Part shown: piece after piece, positions 1-11,464 of the stretch
Layout: each line of letters starts with the position of its first letter
How positions within the stretch are numbered: position 1 is the first letter of the stretch
NCBI RefSeq assembly: GCF_014066305.1
Contig: NW_023501052.1
Coordinates: 62,001-126,000, forward strand
DNA: 64,000 bases
Reading direction: 5' to 3'
DNA from: Letharia columbiana
Lineage: Eukaryota; Ascomycota; Lecanoromycetes; Lecanorales; Parmeliaceae
The notes under the pieces: generated by a model
Seen by the model: the letters and a program-made list of their open reading frames with translations, nothing else
Database searches by the model: none
Told to the model about the DNA's origin: nothing
Translations under genes and position numbers: made by a program

Positions 1-1359
1 GCGTTGTGGGGAATCGTTTGGATGAGTGGGAGCGAGGTCCGAGCGGCGGCAGTTGGACTCGGAGACGAGAGGACCAAAAGGCTATTTCTCAGTGAAAGAG
101 AAAATGTGACCAAAGAGGAGTAACGTAGATAACGCAGATAATTTTCGGTGTGGGGAGTTTTTAAGCTTGAATGGATCACGGAGTGCGCAGCTTGGAGGCC
201 TACGTCAGAGAAAGGTACTTATGAGCAATCCCACTAGCTGGAGTGACGAAAATCGGTACAAGTACCAGTGACTTTTACACTTACCTTTCGTATGTGTCGA
301 TGAGACGCTGATCTCATTCACCAGCCATTGTGCAATGTATTGCATTACCGTTTTCTTGTTTTGGCCAGCTTTCACCATGCTACACGCAAAGCAAAGCACA
401 TCTGTTGGTGGTCTCTGATTTGTTATATTTCCATTTGCTTGAATCGCAGGCTGGGTTCTGATAAGAACCAACTTAGCTGACCAACCATACCCACGTTCCA
501 CCTTCAACCATCAAGTCGCTTGTATGTCTCTCGCCACTGCGATTTCAGATATCCGATCTCCCCGCTGTGTGAAAAGGTCCATCCAATCATATGAGCCAGT
601 CAGTTATCGTATGGGGACGTGGGAAACACTGCGGAATTGTGCCGCTGTCTGAGTTTCTTCAAGATCAATGATGCCATTGCTGCGGTTTCTATGAGTCCGT
701 CGATGTTGTCATCTCGGGTCCATCTCTACCCTCACTCCTTGTAAGTCCGTCCTCAAGCCCCCCACATGTGGACTACCTTGGGCCCAGGTGCCAAATGATT
801 AACTGTTTGCTCAATACACTATTGACTCTGCAGTCAGAGCAGGAGATCATTTCTTTATTGAATCTATTGTAAAATGGAGAAAGTGGGGTTTACTCGGAAA
901 GATGCTCTCCATGTGATGTGCCACGTCAGCACTGAACCGGCTCGGCATTCATGCATGAGTCTCAATGGAAAATGCTGTTGGTATGCTATCTCTACAAGGT
1001 GGAAAATTTCGACACAAGGACCGGTACAGCTGAGTACGGAACCAAGCTCTCGGCGCCCACTGTCGATCGTGTGTAGCAATTTGAGTGATGCTTTGGCCAA
1101 AGCAATCAAGCAAGATTTCGTCATGTTGCAAGTCATGCTCTAATCATACTGCGTATGAGCCATGCTTCTGAGCTCATCTTATCTCTTTGGGCGCCTGCCA
1201 GATTGGAAGGATTGGGAATCTTCCTAGATATAAGAAGAACCTTCCTTGCCCACAATTTCCAGAATCATCAACAGTCCTTGGGGGTTTCACAAAGACTCAG
1301 TACCCTCCATCTTTACACTCTAGGCCCTGACTATCTCAGTGAATCAACAACATCTCATC
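1..1359. other. 5' stretch without a supported gene
   Basis: No family-like coding sequence is visible. A 100-codon frame on the minus strand (205-507) and overlapping frames on both strands at 860-1140 have no recognisable domain and no homologue known to me. The last ~150 bases are probably the promoter and 5' leader of the RiPP precursor gene; no TATA box stands out. Confidence 0.4.
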
Positions 1360-1882
1360 ATGCATTTCCAGAAACTCCTTCTTGTGCTTCCTGCACTTGC
1401 CGCTTCTGGAATCCTGGCGGCTCCTATGGCAAACAGTGGCATGGAATCTCGTCATCTGTTGCCCAGTTTCTACCGCTAACATGAGGCTAGATGTCATATC
1501 ATCAAACGAGCTGGCCAAGCGTCAGGATTCTGATGCCGTACATGATCATGGCCATGGCGAGCGTCTGGACTCTGATGCTATATATGACCATGCCAAACGC
1601 CAGGACTTTGATGCCGTATATGATCATGACCATGGCGAGCATCTGGACTCTGATGCTATATATGACCATGCCAAACGCCAGGACTTTGATGCCGTATATG
1701 ATCATGACCATGGCCAGCATCTGGACTCTGATGCTATATATGACCATGCCAAACGCCAGGACTCTGATGCCGTATATGATCATGACCATGGCGAGCGTCT
1801 GGACTCTGATGCTATATATGACCATGCCAAACGCCAGGAGAACGCTGATGCCTCGTACGATCATGCCGCTTCCCCCAAATAA
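1360..1882 (+). CDS. Kex2-processed repeat precursor, probable dikaritin-type RiPP precursor peptide
   Basis: I read two exons, 1360-1435 and 1491-1882 (155 aa), joined over a 55-nt intron with a CTAAC branch site and a CTAG acceptor. The ATG at 1360 opens a strong secretion signal (MHFQKLLLVLPALAASGILA). The rest is four 26-residue repeats and a short fifth, each full repeat ending in DHAKR, a Lys-Arg kexin site. Each repeat holds two copies of a D-x-D-A-(V/I)-Y-D-H motif, the first with Val (Tyr replaced by His in unit 1) and the second with Ile-Tyr. Secreted precursor, tandem Lys-Arg repeats and one Tyr per core is the pattern of ustiloxin, phomopsin and asperipin precursors. Two UstYa-family genes follow within 3.5 kb. 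The intron donor (GTGGCA) is weak, but phase and signal peptide support it. The core boundaries and the product are not known. A plain Kex2-processed secreted repeat protein is the alternative. Confidence 0.8.
1523..1882 (+). repeat. 78-bp in-frame tandem repeat in the RiPP precursor
   Basis: Four complete 78-bp units start at 1523, 1601, 1679 and 1757, with a partial unit from 1835. Units differ at a few positions that change single residues (Ser/Phe after QD, Gly/Asp, Glu/Gln, Arg/His). The Lys-Arg codons and the second Tyr core are constant, as expected if the repeats are under selection as peptide cores. Confidence 0.95.
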
Positions 1883-2580
1883 TCGCCACCAACGAGAAGG
1901 CTCCATTGCAAGTTTAGGAAGCAAGGGGGTTCTTGATGCAGTAGGACGCGCTTTTCTCGTTCTGTATAAGCAAGCTAGATTGTTTGGAATTGGCAAGTGA
2001 CGGAATGGGTTTATACTTCTTGGAGGAAACACCCTTACGGTCATGTACGGGATGATAATTTGGTCTGACAAGTTGTTTCAATTCACGAGATGTTACTATA
2101 ATAGCTCCATAGTAACTTGGAAACGATAAAGTACAGGGCTTGATGTGTTGGGTGCTGCCCTTATCCATATTGGTTGTGATGTCCTTTTTCATATGTCGAG
2201 GCTTTCACAGTAGGTTCGATGTGATTACATACTGCAAGCTTTTTTTCGCCTTTTCACTGTGTCATCCTCGGTGTTCACGTAACGTTTCGCCCACAACACT
2301 GCTTGTATGTCTAGGTTGTGCAAATGCATACGGACGCCACAGGCGGAGGCGGAAAGCAAGAAGACCATCTACTTAATTGTAAACATGTATATGCTTACGA
2401 GTGGTGGCTTTGACTGGCCCTGTTTGTTTTATAAAGAATGTTGTTAAGTATTCAGCGTCAAGGGGCAGGCATAGCATGAGATTGATAAAACATATTCTCA
2501 ATACGTAAGCTGTGATACATCGATGCATCAGGCCATTGTTTCACACATTAGCAGAAACCACAATAAACCCTGACCCTCCC
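1883..2580. other. Intergenic between precursor and first UstYa-type gene
   Basis: This is the shared 3' side of two convergent genes. Short frames on both strands have no recognisable content. No other feature seen. Confidence 0.5.
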
Positions 2581-3595
2581 TCAGTCCCCATGATGCACCT
2601 GCCCAATCTTATTTTCGAAACTTTCGCCAACCACCACCCCAAACTTCGGATGTTTCAAATACCCGGGCTCCATGACCTCCCTCACAGATCTCTCTCTCGC
2701 CCACCCGTTTATACTGGCCCAATTCACACACTCATGCGGACTGGACCAATTACCCAGCGGTATCGGCTGCGTCTCGCCCCACCGCATCGTCACAGGCGTG
2801 GTATCCCCATGACACATGACGCTTTGGCGCAGCATGTCGATACAGTGTTCATTGTGGTAGCGATTATCCTCCGTCTCTTGATCGGAAAGGTCGGGGAAGT
2901 AGTAGGAAGGGTACATGTAGCGATGGAGGCGTTTCTAATCAGTTGAATTAGTGGGGTTGTCGTTTTGCTTGGGAGGGATCAGAAGTGTCTTATATTTCTC
3001 CCTTACAAGGCAGTGGAGCTCATGGAAGACGGTCAGTGTGCCGAAAAAGCCCCCGTCTGGCAGTGCGACGGCTTGCTTCTTTCGCTCGGGATCGATGGCT
3101 GTCATTTCGGCTGGAGAGATTCGTATGTTTGAATCTTTTGAGCTTAGTATGGATTTTCTGTCTGGCCGGGGCTGAGAGGGAACGACTTGCATTGAAGGAG
3201 ATCGTGCCATGCGGCGTCAAGGCTTTGGCTAGGTAAGCCGGCGTACAGGCTTGTTGTTTGGTTGGAATTAAAATGCTGGATTTTGAAATTTATAGCCTTC
3301 CGAGCCGGCGCTGCTTAGGGATTAGGCAGGACTCATTGGTGCCCCTTCGCGGAAGTTGCTTACAATAGACTAGACCAGGCCCATGCGATGTCGAAGGCGA
3401 AAGTGAGTATATCATCGTTGTGGCAACTGCTGTATATAAGAGTATGAGGCCCAAATGTAGACCGAAAAGCAATGGCCATTGACGCAGAAAAGAACGTCGT
3501 TGATATAGAGGTACGGGCGGGGTTTCAGTCATATTGTCGAACGACTCATCGCCCTGGAACAGCTTTTCCTCAAAGGAATCGTCAGAGGAGCTCAT
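2581..3595 (-). CDS. UstYa-family (DUF3328) oxidase
   Basis: I read four exons on the minus strand: 3595-3364, 3310-3187, 3142-3007 and 2934-2581 (281 aa). Introns are 53, 44 and 72 nt and all phases agree; the 44-nt intron has an unusual TACTAAG acceptor. After a charged N-terminus there is one membrane helix (about residues 38-60, LLFGLHLGLILLYTAVA). Then come the family landmarks: SPA, LDAAWHDLL, FHELHCL and, after the last intron, HNEHCIDMLRQSVMC. The two HxxHC motifs are the putative metal-binding signature of the family. Family members oxidatively cross-link or cyclise fungal RiPP cores (ustiloxin, asperipin, cyclochlorotine) in the secretory pathway. It lies 0.7 kb from the repeat precursor, so cross-linking of its Tyr cores is the likely role. 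The exact reaction cannot be read from sequence. Confidence 0.88.
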
Positions 3596-4549
3596 CTTTT
3601 CAGCGGCATTGATGTTGAAACAACAACGAGTTACGAGCGCTGACTTGTGAAGGGAGTCAAAACCTGGAAAAGCGGAGGAAGACCGACAAGAGCAGGTATG
3701 AGACCGATTTGGCTAGGATGTTGGAGGAGAGAGAAATGAACTGAAGAGAATGGCAAACATGAGATCAATGCAGGGCCTTCGAAAATCATGTTCGGGAGTA
3801 GTGTTCAGGAGAGGAAGGTCATAGAGACACTCGGATAAGACATTTTGCTTCCATTGGCGTGAATGGAATGCCATGAGTGTGAGTTAATTCTTTTGGGCAG
3901 AGTGGCAAAACTTCGATGTCTACTCAGAAGTTGAGGGACATCGGTAAAGTAGGTGCTATAGATTCCGGCAAGTTCCGCCAGCCGCCAACGGATGAGGCAA
4001 AAGTCACTGTACATATGATCAATTAACCAATGACTGCTATGTCTCGAGATATCCTCGTTCCGGCCCTTCCGCCCTAATATCCCTGATCTGCAGCTGAGCG
4101 CTGCACATTGACCTGGTTATGCGTTCCAACACCTTTAGCAAACATAATGTCGCTTAGCGTACATCTTCATTGGCATTCATCTGCCGTTTCAATAAATGCC
4201 CATCATGGCGGTACGTCTTGGCCATGTAGGCATGTTATAAGCTTCTCATGAAGTACAAGATTGCGTGATCAACCTCAATGATCACATCAGCAAATGCGTG
4301 ATCCATGTAGACACCTCATCATCTTTGAAGCCTGATCTGCATATCTTCTTCTCTGGGTTGTCTGCTACGGATCCTTTCCGCGCATAGTAGGGCACTGTGA
4401 GGATCAAGCCTCTCTTGATTTCGTAAGTAAGCATCTTCTATGCGATTCGCATCATCTTGTGTTGTTCTTTGATTATCACTTGTTTCCAACCGTTGAATCA
4501 ACTCGAAGCCTAAGAAAGCTCTCGACGACCTCGGACACCAACACCAACG
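3596..4549. other. Divergent promoter region between the two UstYa-type genes
   Basis: The two oxidase genes are transcribed away from each other across about 950 bases, so this region could hold a shared promoter. No open frame here has recognisable content and no binding site could be assigned. Confidence 0.45.
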
Positions 4550-5266
4550 ATGAAGTCGCTCTGCTCAGGCGCAATGGCTTTGGTGACCTGCGTTATTGTT
4601 CTTGCTGTCATGATATCCATCACCACGTTTGCGTACACAGCTAACCCCAAGTACTGGTGGTCTACAACCGGACTCCAGCAAGTTTGCGGCAACGACCCTC
4701 TCCCCGAGACCATGGTATTCACCGAGCACCACCAATTCATGAATTTGTCGCATGACGCCGATGTCTACTGGGGCAAGCTCACGACGCCTAATGGCGGCTT
4801 CGTCAGGCAGCCAGACACAGAGGGTGTCGTGAGGAAACATGGAATCAGCATGTTTCATCAGCTACATTGCTTGCAAATGATAAGGGCGGAAATTCAACGA
4901 TTGATGCATTTGAAACATTATCATGACGCTCAAGCACCGGGAGAAGATAAGAACATCGAAGAGATATTGAACGATGAGGCACACTGGACGCATTGTCTGG
5001 ATTATATACGCCAGGTCAGTGCTCTCTCGTTGCTATCGTCTGAGGCGGGGTGTAAAGACTGCTTGTCTGACATGGAGGAAACAGGGCATCCTTTGCGCTG
5101 CAGACGGTACAGTGGAGAGTCCTAAAAAAATCCGAGTGAGAAAGACATCATCAGTGGTGACATGGTGACCCATAAGTGTCGCAGCTCGAGATTGTTGTAC
5201 GAGCTTTCCGAGGAATCAGGGGGTCGGTCACCGTCTCATCACCATCATCATCACGACGACAAATGA
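4550..5266 (+). CDS. Second UstYa-family (DUF3328) oxidase, reading frame broken at an A7 run
   Basis: Exon 1 is 4550-5014. A 70-nt intron (5015-5084, GTCAGT...CAG) follows, then exon 2 from 5085. A membrane helix lies at about residues 9-30. The first metal motif is MFHQLHCLQMIR and the second is HWTHCLDYIRQ, which runs over the splice site into GILCAADGTVE, exactly as in the family. The frame then closes at 5166-5168. The expected family C-terminus (VTHKCRSSRLLYELSEES) lies in another frame just downstream, ending at 5264-5266 after a His-rich tail. The frame changes at or just after the run of seven A at 5124-5130. This is either a sequencing or assembly indel or a genuine late disruption; a small unusual intron is less likely. 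The catalytic motifs precede the break. It may act with the other oxidase on the precursor at 1.4 kb. Confidence 0.82.
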
Positions 5267-7214
5267 TGGCATTCTATGTTAGCGCACAACGTGGCGAATC
5301 TGAATGTTTGGATACAAGACCTGCCTTACCTACTGTCAGTGAGTACCCTGTGCCCAGCAGTTGCTGTCAGCCGTCCCTCGTACAATCGAGCGGATCACGG
5401 GATGCACGAGCCCCGGAAGAAGTTGCAGTCTACAGATTCCAGAAGACTAGCGAAGGAGATGGCTGTTCTCTGGTGACATTGTATTTCAGATCTGCTACTC
5501 TAGCGGCAAACTTTTGACAAGCTGGATATCTCTATGGCTTCCACACTTTATATGTTGCGGTGATGCCTTCGTAGCCCATCCACGCCTCCCACTGTGCGCC
5601 CCAAGCCCAGCCGATACTAGCCCATTACTTAATGTCTGTGGCACATTCAACGGCGACTGTAAGGCTTATCAGAGCGATGAGACTATTACCAATAGTCGTG
5701 TTAGCGCGTACCTGTGAAAGAGAATGTGAAATATCTCCCAGCCAGATAGCCGGTTGGGGTGCTTTACACACCAGTGGTACTACTATAGTACATATCCAAG
5801 TCCCCCCACCTCAGGCTTACCGGTTAGCTCCCATCCATCCCAGTCAACGACACTCAGAAATTTATGAGTGACGGGACTGGGGCCAAGATGGTGGAAAATC
5901 CAGCCAGTGTGGGGTGAGGCTTTCCATTGGACAAGATGCTCAGCGGGTCATGGTCATTGAAGACGAGCGTAATTGATTCCAACGTGTCTAACACAATAGC
6001 AGAGGCCGTTCCTTGGGATAGTTGAACAATGCGTTGTCTTTGGCGTCCAAACGGCTTTTGATGAAGGTTCAGTTATGAGGGTGCCTTCGTCTGGGCAATG
6101 AGGTCGCACCTCGTCAGCGAGTCGATGGCCGTGAGTTCTTGCAGATACTGACCAAAATGGAGGCGTGCTGATCCCAATTGCTATCTGACGTCTTCTCTTG
6201 CATTGAACCAATGGTCGGGCGTGCTCCTCCTCAGGTCTACCCCGCAGACATTGGTCTCGCCACCTTGCACACTAAGTGTCCAGTATCCTCATCTGCTTCG
6301 ATGACACCCATTGTAATCCAAAGCAAGCGCTTTAACCCTCAGCCCCTCTTCCGCAGTGGAGATGTCCTAACTTTTCCTGATACCATCTCTTTCAAAGCCG
6401 TCCTCCTGGTCTTGTCCTCCAAGTCTTTCTCTCGGACAATCTCAATTCGTAGTCCACATTCTTACCTTCTTCAGCCATCGTATCCTTGTGCCCAACTCTA
6501 AAACCAATATCTGGAACTCGAGGCTCTGCGATACCAGGATGACTGCCACGTGACAGGGGAGCGTCTCCGCTGGGGTGAGATGGAAGAAGAAGTGTACACG
6601 CACACGCAGGAGCAGCGTTGGATCATCGCAGACCTTGGCGTCTTGAGGTTTCCAACAAGGCTTCGCGGCCTAGGTGCTGCTGTTCGTGCTAGTTCTGCTC
6701 GAAGCGGGTGGCACGGAGGTTCCACGGTGACGGGTGTCGCAGAGGCAGTCATTGAGGCAGCTTTGTTTCCAGTGAGCTCCAAACTGATAAGTGAGGGATT
6801 TGTTGAGCTGTCGAGCATATGCTCTTGTAGTCGCCTGGTGTCTGTGACAGGTTTATGAAGCCTGGGGGTGGTGGGGGTCTTGACACCTGTAGATCGCCTT
6901 GTAGGGCTGCACTAGTGGACCAAGGGAATTGCTCATGTGCCCATTGTCTCTTTTAGCCCTTCGGAAGCTCTCACAACACTCGGTACTACCACTGCTGATC
7001 ACAGCACTCCGACGCTGTATCCAACATGCCCTTCACTTCTATGGCAAGCCCTCAGCACTGGATCCTTTGACAGGCTCCGAAAGACCAACAAGCTTCAGAG
7101 TCGACTAAATCCACAGAAGTGCGGAAAAAGTGAGAGCCTCTATGTAGGGGGACGATAGCCAGAGTTTTGGACTGACCCTTCTTCCAGGCGCCCGAACCTT
7201 TTTTACGACTCACC
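5267..7214. other. Gene-free stretch
   Basis: Several overlapping frames of about 100 codons lie on both strands at 6180-6860. None has a domain, splice logic or composition that convinces me. The last few hundred bases should contain the F-box gene promoter. Confidence 0.4.
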
Positions 7215-8540
7215 ATGACCGGATTTGATGATCTTCCGAATGAGATTATCCTGGAGCTGTGGCACCACGTCCTCCCTCCACATGACATCGCAAGCTTTGC
7301 TCTGGTCTCAAAACGAATCTTCGCCTTTGCTAAACCGTCTTTGAAAGAGCACCATCGCTTGAAATCGGAATATTCTATCATTGAAAATGACCGAAGCTGC
7401 GATGGTAGCATGTTGGCGCATCTACTGAAAGACGTTCTACTCAATCCTCACATTGCTTTCTACATCGAGAAAGTCTGTATCTGTGACTGGCGCACATGCT
7501 GGGAAGATCCAAATCGTGGTGTTCCCTGTCGTCTGGATCTGGAGGTAGATGACGTGCAGAATTACGTCTGGCATGTACCGTATCCTGAGCGGGACATGGA
7601 ATTATTCAGGAATGGCATTCGAAAAGCGAAACATGTGCTCCCTAGTGAGATCGACGTTTGGATCAAACTCCTTGAGAGTGGGCACGAGGATCCAACCCTG
7701 GCCCTCTTGCTAAGTCTTCTCCCAAACCTCTGCACGCTTTCGCTCGAAGACCCCCCCAAACGAACTCTCTTATTCACTAGCATTCGCCGGATGGCCCAGA
7801 ATGCCCCTTCAACATCATTTCTCAAACTGAGGAGCTTCCACCTGGCCGACAGCGTTTCTGAGCGAAACGAGGGCATATCTCTCGTAAAGCTATTTGCACT
7901 GCAACCTTCCATGGAGAAGATATCATGTTTCGATGTCGACAATGTTCGTCAAAGACGTGGTATTCCCGACTGCCTCATAGCTCCTCAAAGTTCTAATGTG
8001 ACCGAATTGGTCTTTGACTCATGTGGCGCGATTGGGAAGCACATTCCTGTACTTCTCGAAGGAATCAAAAGGCTGAAGAGGTTTACATACGTCGCGCTCG
8101 GTAAGACAGTCGATGCCTTCAGGATAAGATCCGCCCTTCTCAATCATTGCCGACACTCTCTAGAGTATTTGAAGATGAGCTACCATGACGGAGAAGGAAA
8201 TTACATGGGCAATCTGCGCTTGTTTGAGAACTTGAAAGTGCTCCATATTACACACAGCCTCTTAGTGGATCCAGATGCCGGTGACGACTTGAACATGGCA
8301 GACTTGTTGCCTATCTCCATTGAGACTATTGATACGACTGGCCAATCCCGTCGGATAGTCAGCCACATTCGCCCATTCATCAGAAGTCTAGTGAATGCCA
8401 AACGCACACGACTGTCGAATCTGAAAACACTAAAGTATCGGTTCTACGATCTCTTCGACTCCGGCAATCGCATGCATCTCATCTTCACCGATATGTGTCG
8501 GTTATGTCAGGCGAATGGTGTTCAATTACAATTTGAGTGA
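7215..8540 (+). CDS. F-box domain protein
   Basis: Single-exon frame of 441 aa. The first ~45 residues form an F-box: DLPNEIILELWHHVLPPHDI then SFALVSKRIFAFA, with the LP near the start and the hydrophobic/Ser-Lys spacing that binds Skp1. The rest is Leu-rich with irregular repeat-like strands (for example LRSFHLADS, LKVLHITHS, LKTLKYRFYD), as in the degenerate leucine-rich part of fungal F-box proteins. The inferred role is a substrate adaptor for an SCF ubiquitin ligase; the substrate is unknown. The coding frame is intact, in contrast to many neighbours. It is not obviously linked to the RiPP genes. Confidence 0.85.
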   Translation: MTGFDDLPNEIILELWHHVLPPHDIASFALVSKRIFAFAKPSLKEHHRLKSEYSIIENDRSCDGSMLAHLLKDVLLNPHIAFYIEKVCICDWRTCWEDPNRGVPCRLDLEVDDVQNYVWHVPYPERDMELFRNGIRKAKHVLPSEIDVWIKLLESGHEDPTLALLLSLLPNLCTLSLEDPPKRTLLFTSIRRMAQNAPSTSFLKLRSFHLADSVSERNEGISLVKLFALQPSMEKISCFDVDNVRQRRGIPDCLIAPQSSNVTELVFDSCGAIGKHIPVLLEGIKRLKRFTYVALGKTVDAFRIRSALLNHCRHSLEYLKMSYHDGEGNYMGNLRLFENLKVLHITHSLLVDPDAGDDLNMADLLPISIETIDTTGQSRRIVSHIRPFIRSLVNAKRTRLSNLKTLKYRFYDLFDSGNRMHLIFTDMCRLCQANGVQLQFE

Positions 8541-11464
8541 CTCATCCGCGAGTCCGAGCCTTTGGTCGAATACGAAAAGCCTTCTTGATATTCTCAAAGC
8601 GACGCCTATCTAAAAACTCGCATCCAGCCTTGCAAGACTGTGCATGGCCTTAGTCTAGAAGGACGAATCCGGGATGAGATGATTAATTGCAGCGTTCAGC
8701 GAATCAGCTTTTATCCCCATCTCGCACCTCACCAGATCAGACAAGACCATGACCGAAACCCCGCCACAGTTCAGCCCAACACTAGGCCTTTGCTTCACGA
8801 GCACGCGCAGATCTGGGGAAGACATGATGCATGCATCTGTGGTTCTTTCGCTTGTTCATGATTGTGTTCAACAATCACGTCTGTCTTGAATCCAATGCTC
8901 CAGTCCATTTCTAAGAAGAGACGCATACCGAAAGAAACAATCAGCTAGTGCTAAGCTTACACATTCAAATCCATGCGCGTTGTGATACCAAATTCACAAG
9001 CATTCAAAATTGCGATCGTAGAAGAAGAGCGCAAATTCAATCGCAGGAGTAGATACATTGTTCAACAGCCGTTCCAGCGTTCATCAAAATGTTCACTAAT
9101 CCAGTCGCACCGAATTAGGGTATCATCATATCTTTCACCTACTCGTAAGCCAAAATTGGCCTGACCCTCTGCACTCCGGATTTCCCTCTTCCCACGTTCC
9201 CACACCTGCCCGCACCAGCGATCTTTTCGAATTCCCAAAGCCCCCATTGCATACAAGGGCAAATAGCATGCCTGCGTTCTCCGTTCTCAACTCCATAAAC
9301 GCGCCGACTCGAGAATCTTGGGGCACTGCACATGCCGGAACGGCACACCACAGCCTTCACATAATTCTTCGAGCCTTTGATTTGAACCAAAGCTCCTCAG
9401 CAATGATGGGTATAATTCCAGAGATCTTACTAAGAACTTTAAAAGTATACGATCACGAACATGACTTGAGCTACAGGGACAATACCCACAGGTGGCGAAA
9501 CTGTTATCGTTGGAACGTGCTCCCGACAGAGTAGAATTAACCCAAGCCCACGGATGGTGGCACGGTGAGAATCTGCGGCTACATCGTGTCACAGCTAACG
9601 CCATCTGCTCCCACAATGATGCTGCAAAATGGTGATTCCCAGTAGTTGCGGCGGGCGCTCGAGCTTCGAGGGGCGAGATTTCCTAAGGGCGTATGATCTT
9701 AGCGACCCTTTGCCATCCGTTCTTCTATTCAACAGTTGGGTCTTTTAATTTAACTAAGGAAGCTCCTCGGTAGGAACTTCTGTCTTTGAATGTAAGGATC
9801 GCGGCTTACCATAGATCGTATTGTCAAGGTGGTAAGGCAGGCTTTGCTTTACATCCTATCTTTGCGGCCTGAAGTTCTTTCGGTCGCGGGGCTTGAAGAC
9901 CTACATTGGATGCTTTATCAAAAAAGGGAGAGTGCGAAATTAAGCGGATGAGGCCGTTACTTGAAAAGTTCGACCCGCCTGACATTTGTTGAGCAAAGGT
10001 TCTTGACCCCTCACTGACTCATCTACGCAAGTGTCGTTCCACAAACAAGATGAGAAGCCCCGAACCCCTGACAGAGCAGCATGAACAAGGAATCTATTTT
10101 GCTTGTCTAACGCACTTTCTAGGACAACTTTGGTCATGAAACGAATGGTTCCACGCTGAATCTCAGATTCGAGAAAATACCCACAACTTTAGCGACCCAA
10201 AATGCCTTTGTGGTAGCTCGCCTGGTGTCCAAAAGCTTACAACATTCGAGGGTCATTCCTGATATTCCGATCGACAGGTCATTTGGTTTGAAGACCTTTT
10301 CCCGCGTCATGACTAGGGCTCGGACTGCCAGCTTGGTCTCTAAGATACGCAAGACGGCCCTAATTCGCCCCCATTGGTCCGAGACCCAAGTTGTGACTGG
10401 TTTCCCCACCAACAAGGGTAGTGTAAGAGCTTGAACCATAGCCATAGCCCATTGCCTTGGAGAACCTACTAACGATCCACAGCCTCGTCTTCCTGCTCCC
10501 AATTCTCATCTTCTGAATTATCCGAATACTGACACTTTTTTCGTATTTTTATTGCCACAACAAAGGTTCCCAACACAGTCAGTTCCTCATCGTACTAGGC
10601 CCAGTGGATTGCTATCACGCATTGAAGAACGATCAAACAAGCAGATTGCGGCAAGCTGGGTAAAATGACCAACTTGGGCCCCAACGCTAGGAAAGTTGGC
10701 CATTTTCTTTTGAACTCTACTCATGATGTTACCCTACCTTGTAAACATCCGCTACCACTACTCAGAAGTTGAAACCTCGCTTGCCTTCGCTTAGCGCTTA
10801 GCGTGATGAGTAAGGGTTTCATTCTTCGCTATCGCAAGCGAAGAACCTTGATTTCGAGACCTGTACCTGACTACTGCTGAAAGACGCCGTAGACAATGCA
10901 GAGATAAAAGAAGATGGTATCCAGTAGCGTTGCTGCGGTACCTTAGCCCTCACTGCGCTGCGGCGACTTTTGTGGAAACCGATGGTTATTCTCAATGTTA
11001 ATCTTGTTTAACGTCCATTGTCTGGTATGTGTGAGGGAAATGGACGAAACCGTTCTTGCTGTATATCTCCGTTTTTAAAACCGTGGCAGACACTGGGGGC
11101 TGTGAGAATCGCTTCAGTATCAGAGGTGTTGGAATGAATGTCAGCACTGGTTTTCGTCAGTGTGGTACCGGCGAGCTCATGGCTCTCGACGTGCTTGTCA
11201 TGATTTACGATCCGATGGCTAGGTCTGAATATTCCAGAAATGCTATAAAGTCTACGATGTCCTCAACCGCAGAAACATGTTACCAATTCAGCAGCACTTC
11301 GGTTGATCAGGAGAGTCTCCTGCATTTGACACAGTCACTAGCAGAAACCTACATCCTCATAATTCCCGACCATTCCCATTACACATCCTCTTCGCCCCAG
11401 TATCACCACTGTTATACCTTTGCTCGCCGCAACTCCTCCCCAACCGCCTCTAAAAAGGCCCACC
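8541..11464. other. Gene-free stretch with two small inverted repeats
   Basis: No convincing gene. Frames such as 9247-9534 (+) and 10134-10502 (-) lack recognisable content. Two short perfect or near-perfect inverted repeats lie near 10.66-10.71 kb and 10.83-10.86 kb. The region from about 11.2 kb probably contains the promoter of the small secreted protein. Confidence 0.4.
10664..10856. repeat. Two short hairpin-forming inverted repeats
   Basis: The first pairs AAAATGACCAACTT with AAGTTGGCCATTTT (one mismatch) around a ~17-nt loop. The second pairs TTCTTCGCT with AGCGAAGAA around six bases near 10.84 kb. They lie in a gene-free region. Function unknown; they may be terminator-like structures or remnants of a small mobile element. 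Confidence 0.5.

Noticed and set aside
1523..1834. CRISPR-like array
   Set aside because: The 78-bp units are contiguous and coding, without spacers, and this is a eukaryotic nuclear locus.
1491..2071. Long frames overlapping the RiPP precursor in the other plus frame (1491-2000) and on the minus strand (1502-2071)
   Set aside because: They stay open only because the 78-bp repeat has no stops in these frames. They lack a signal peptide and cores, and run on past the repeat into unrelated sequence.
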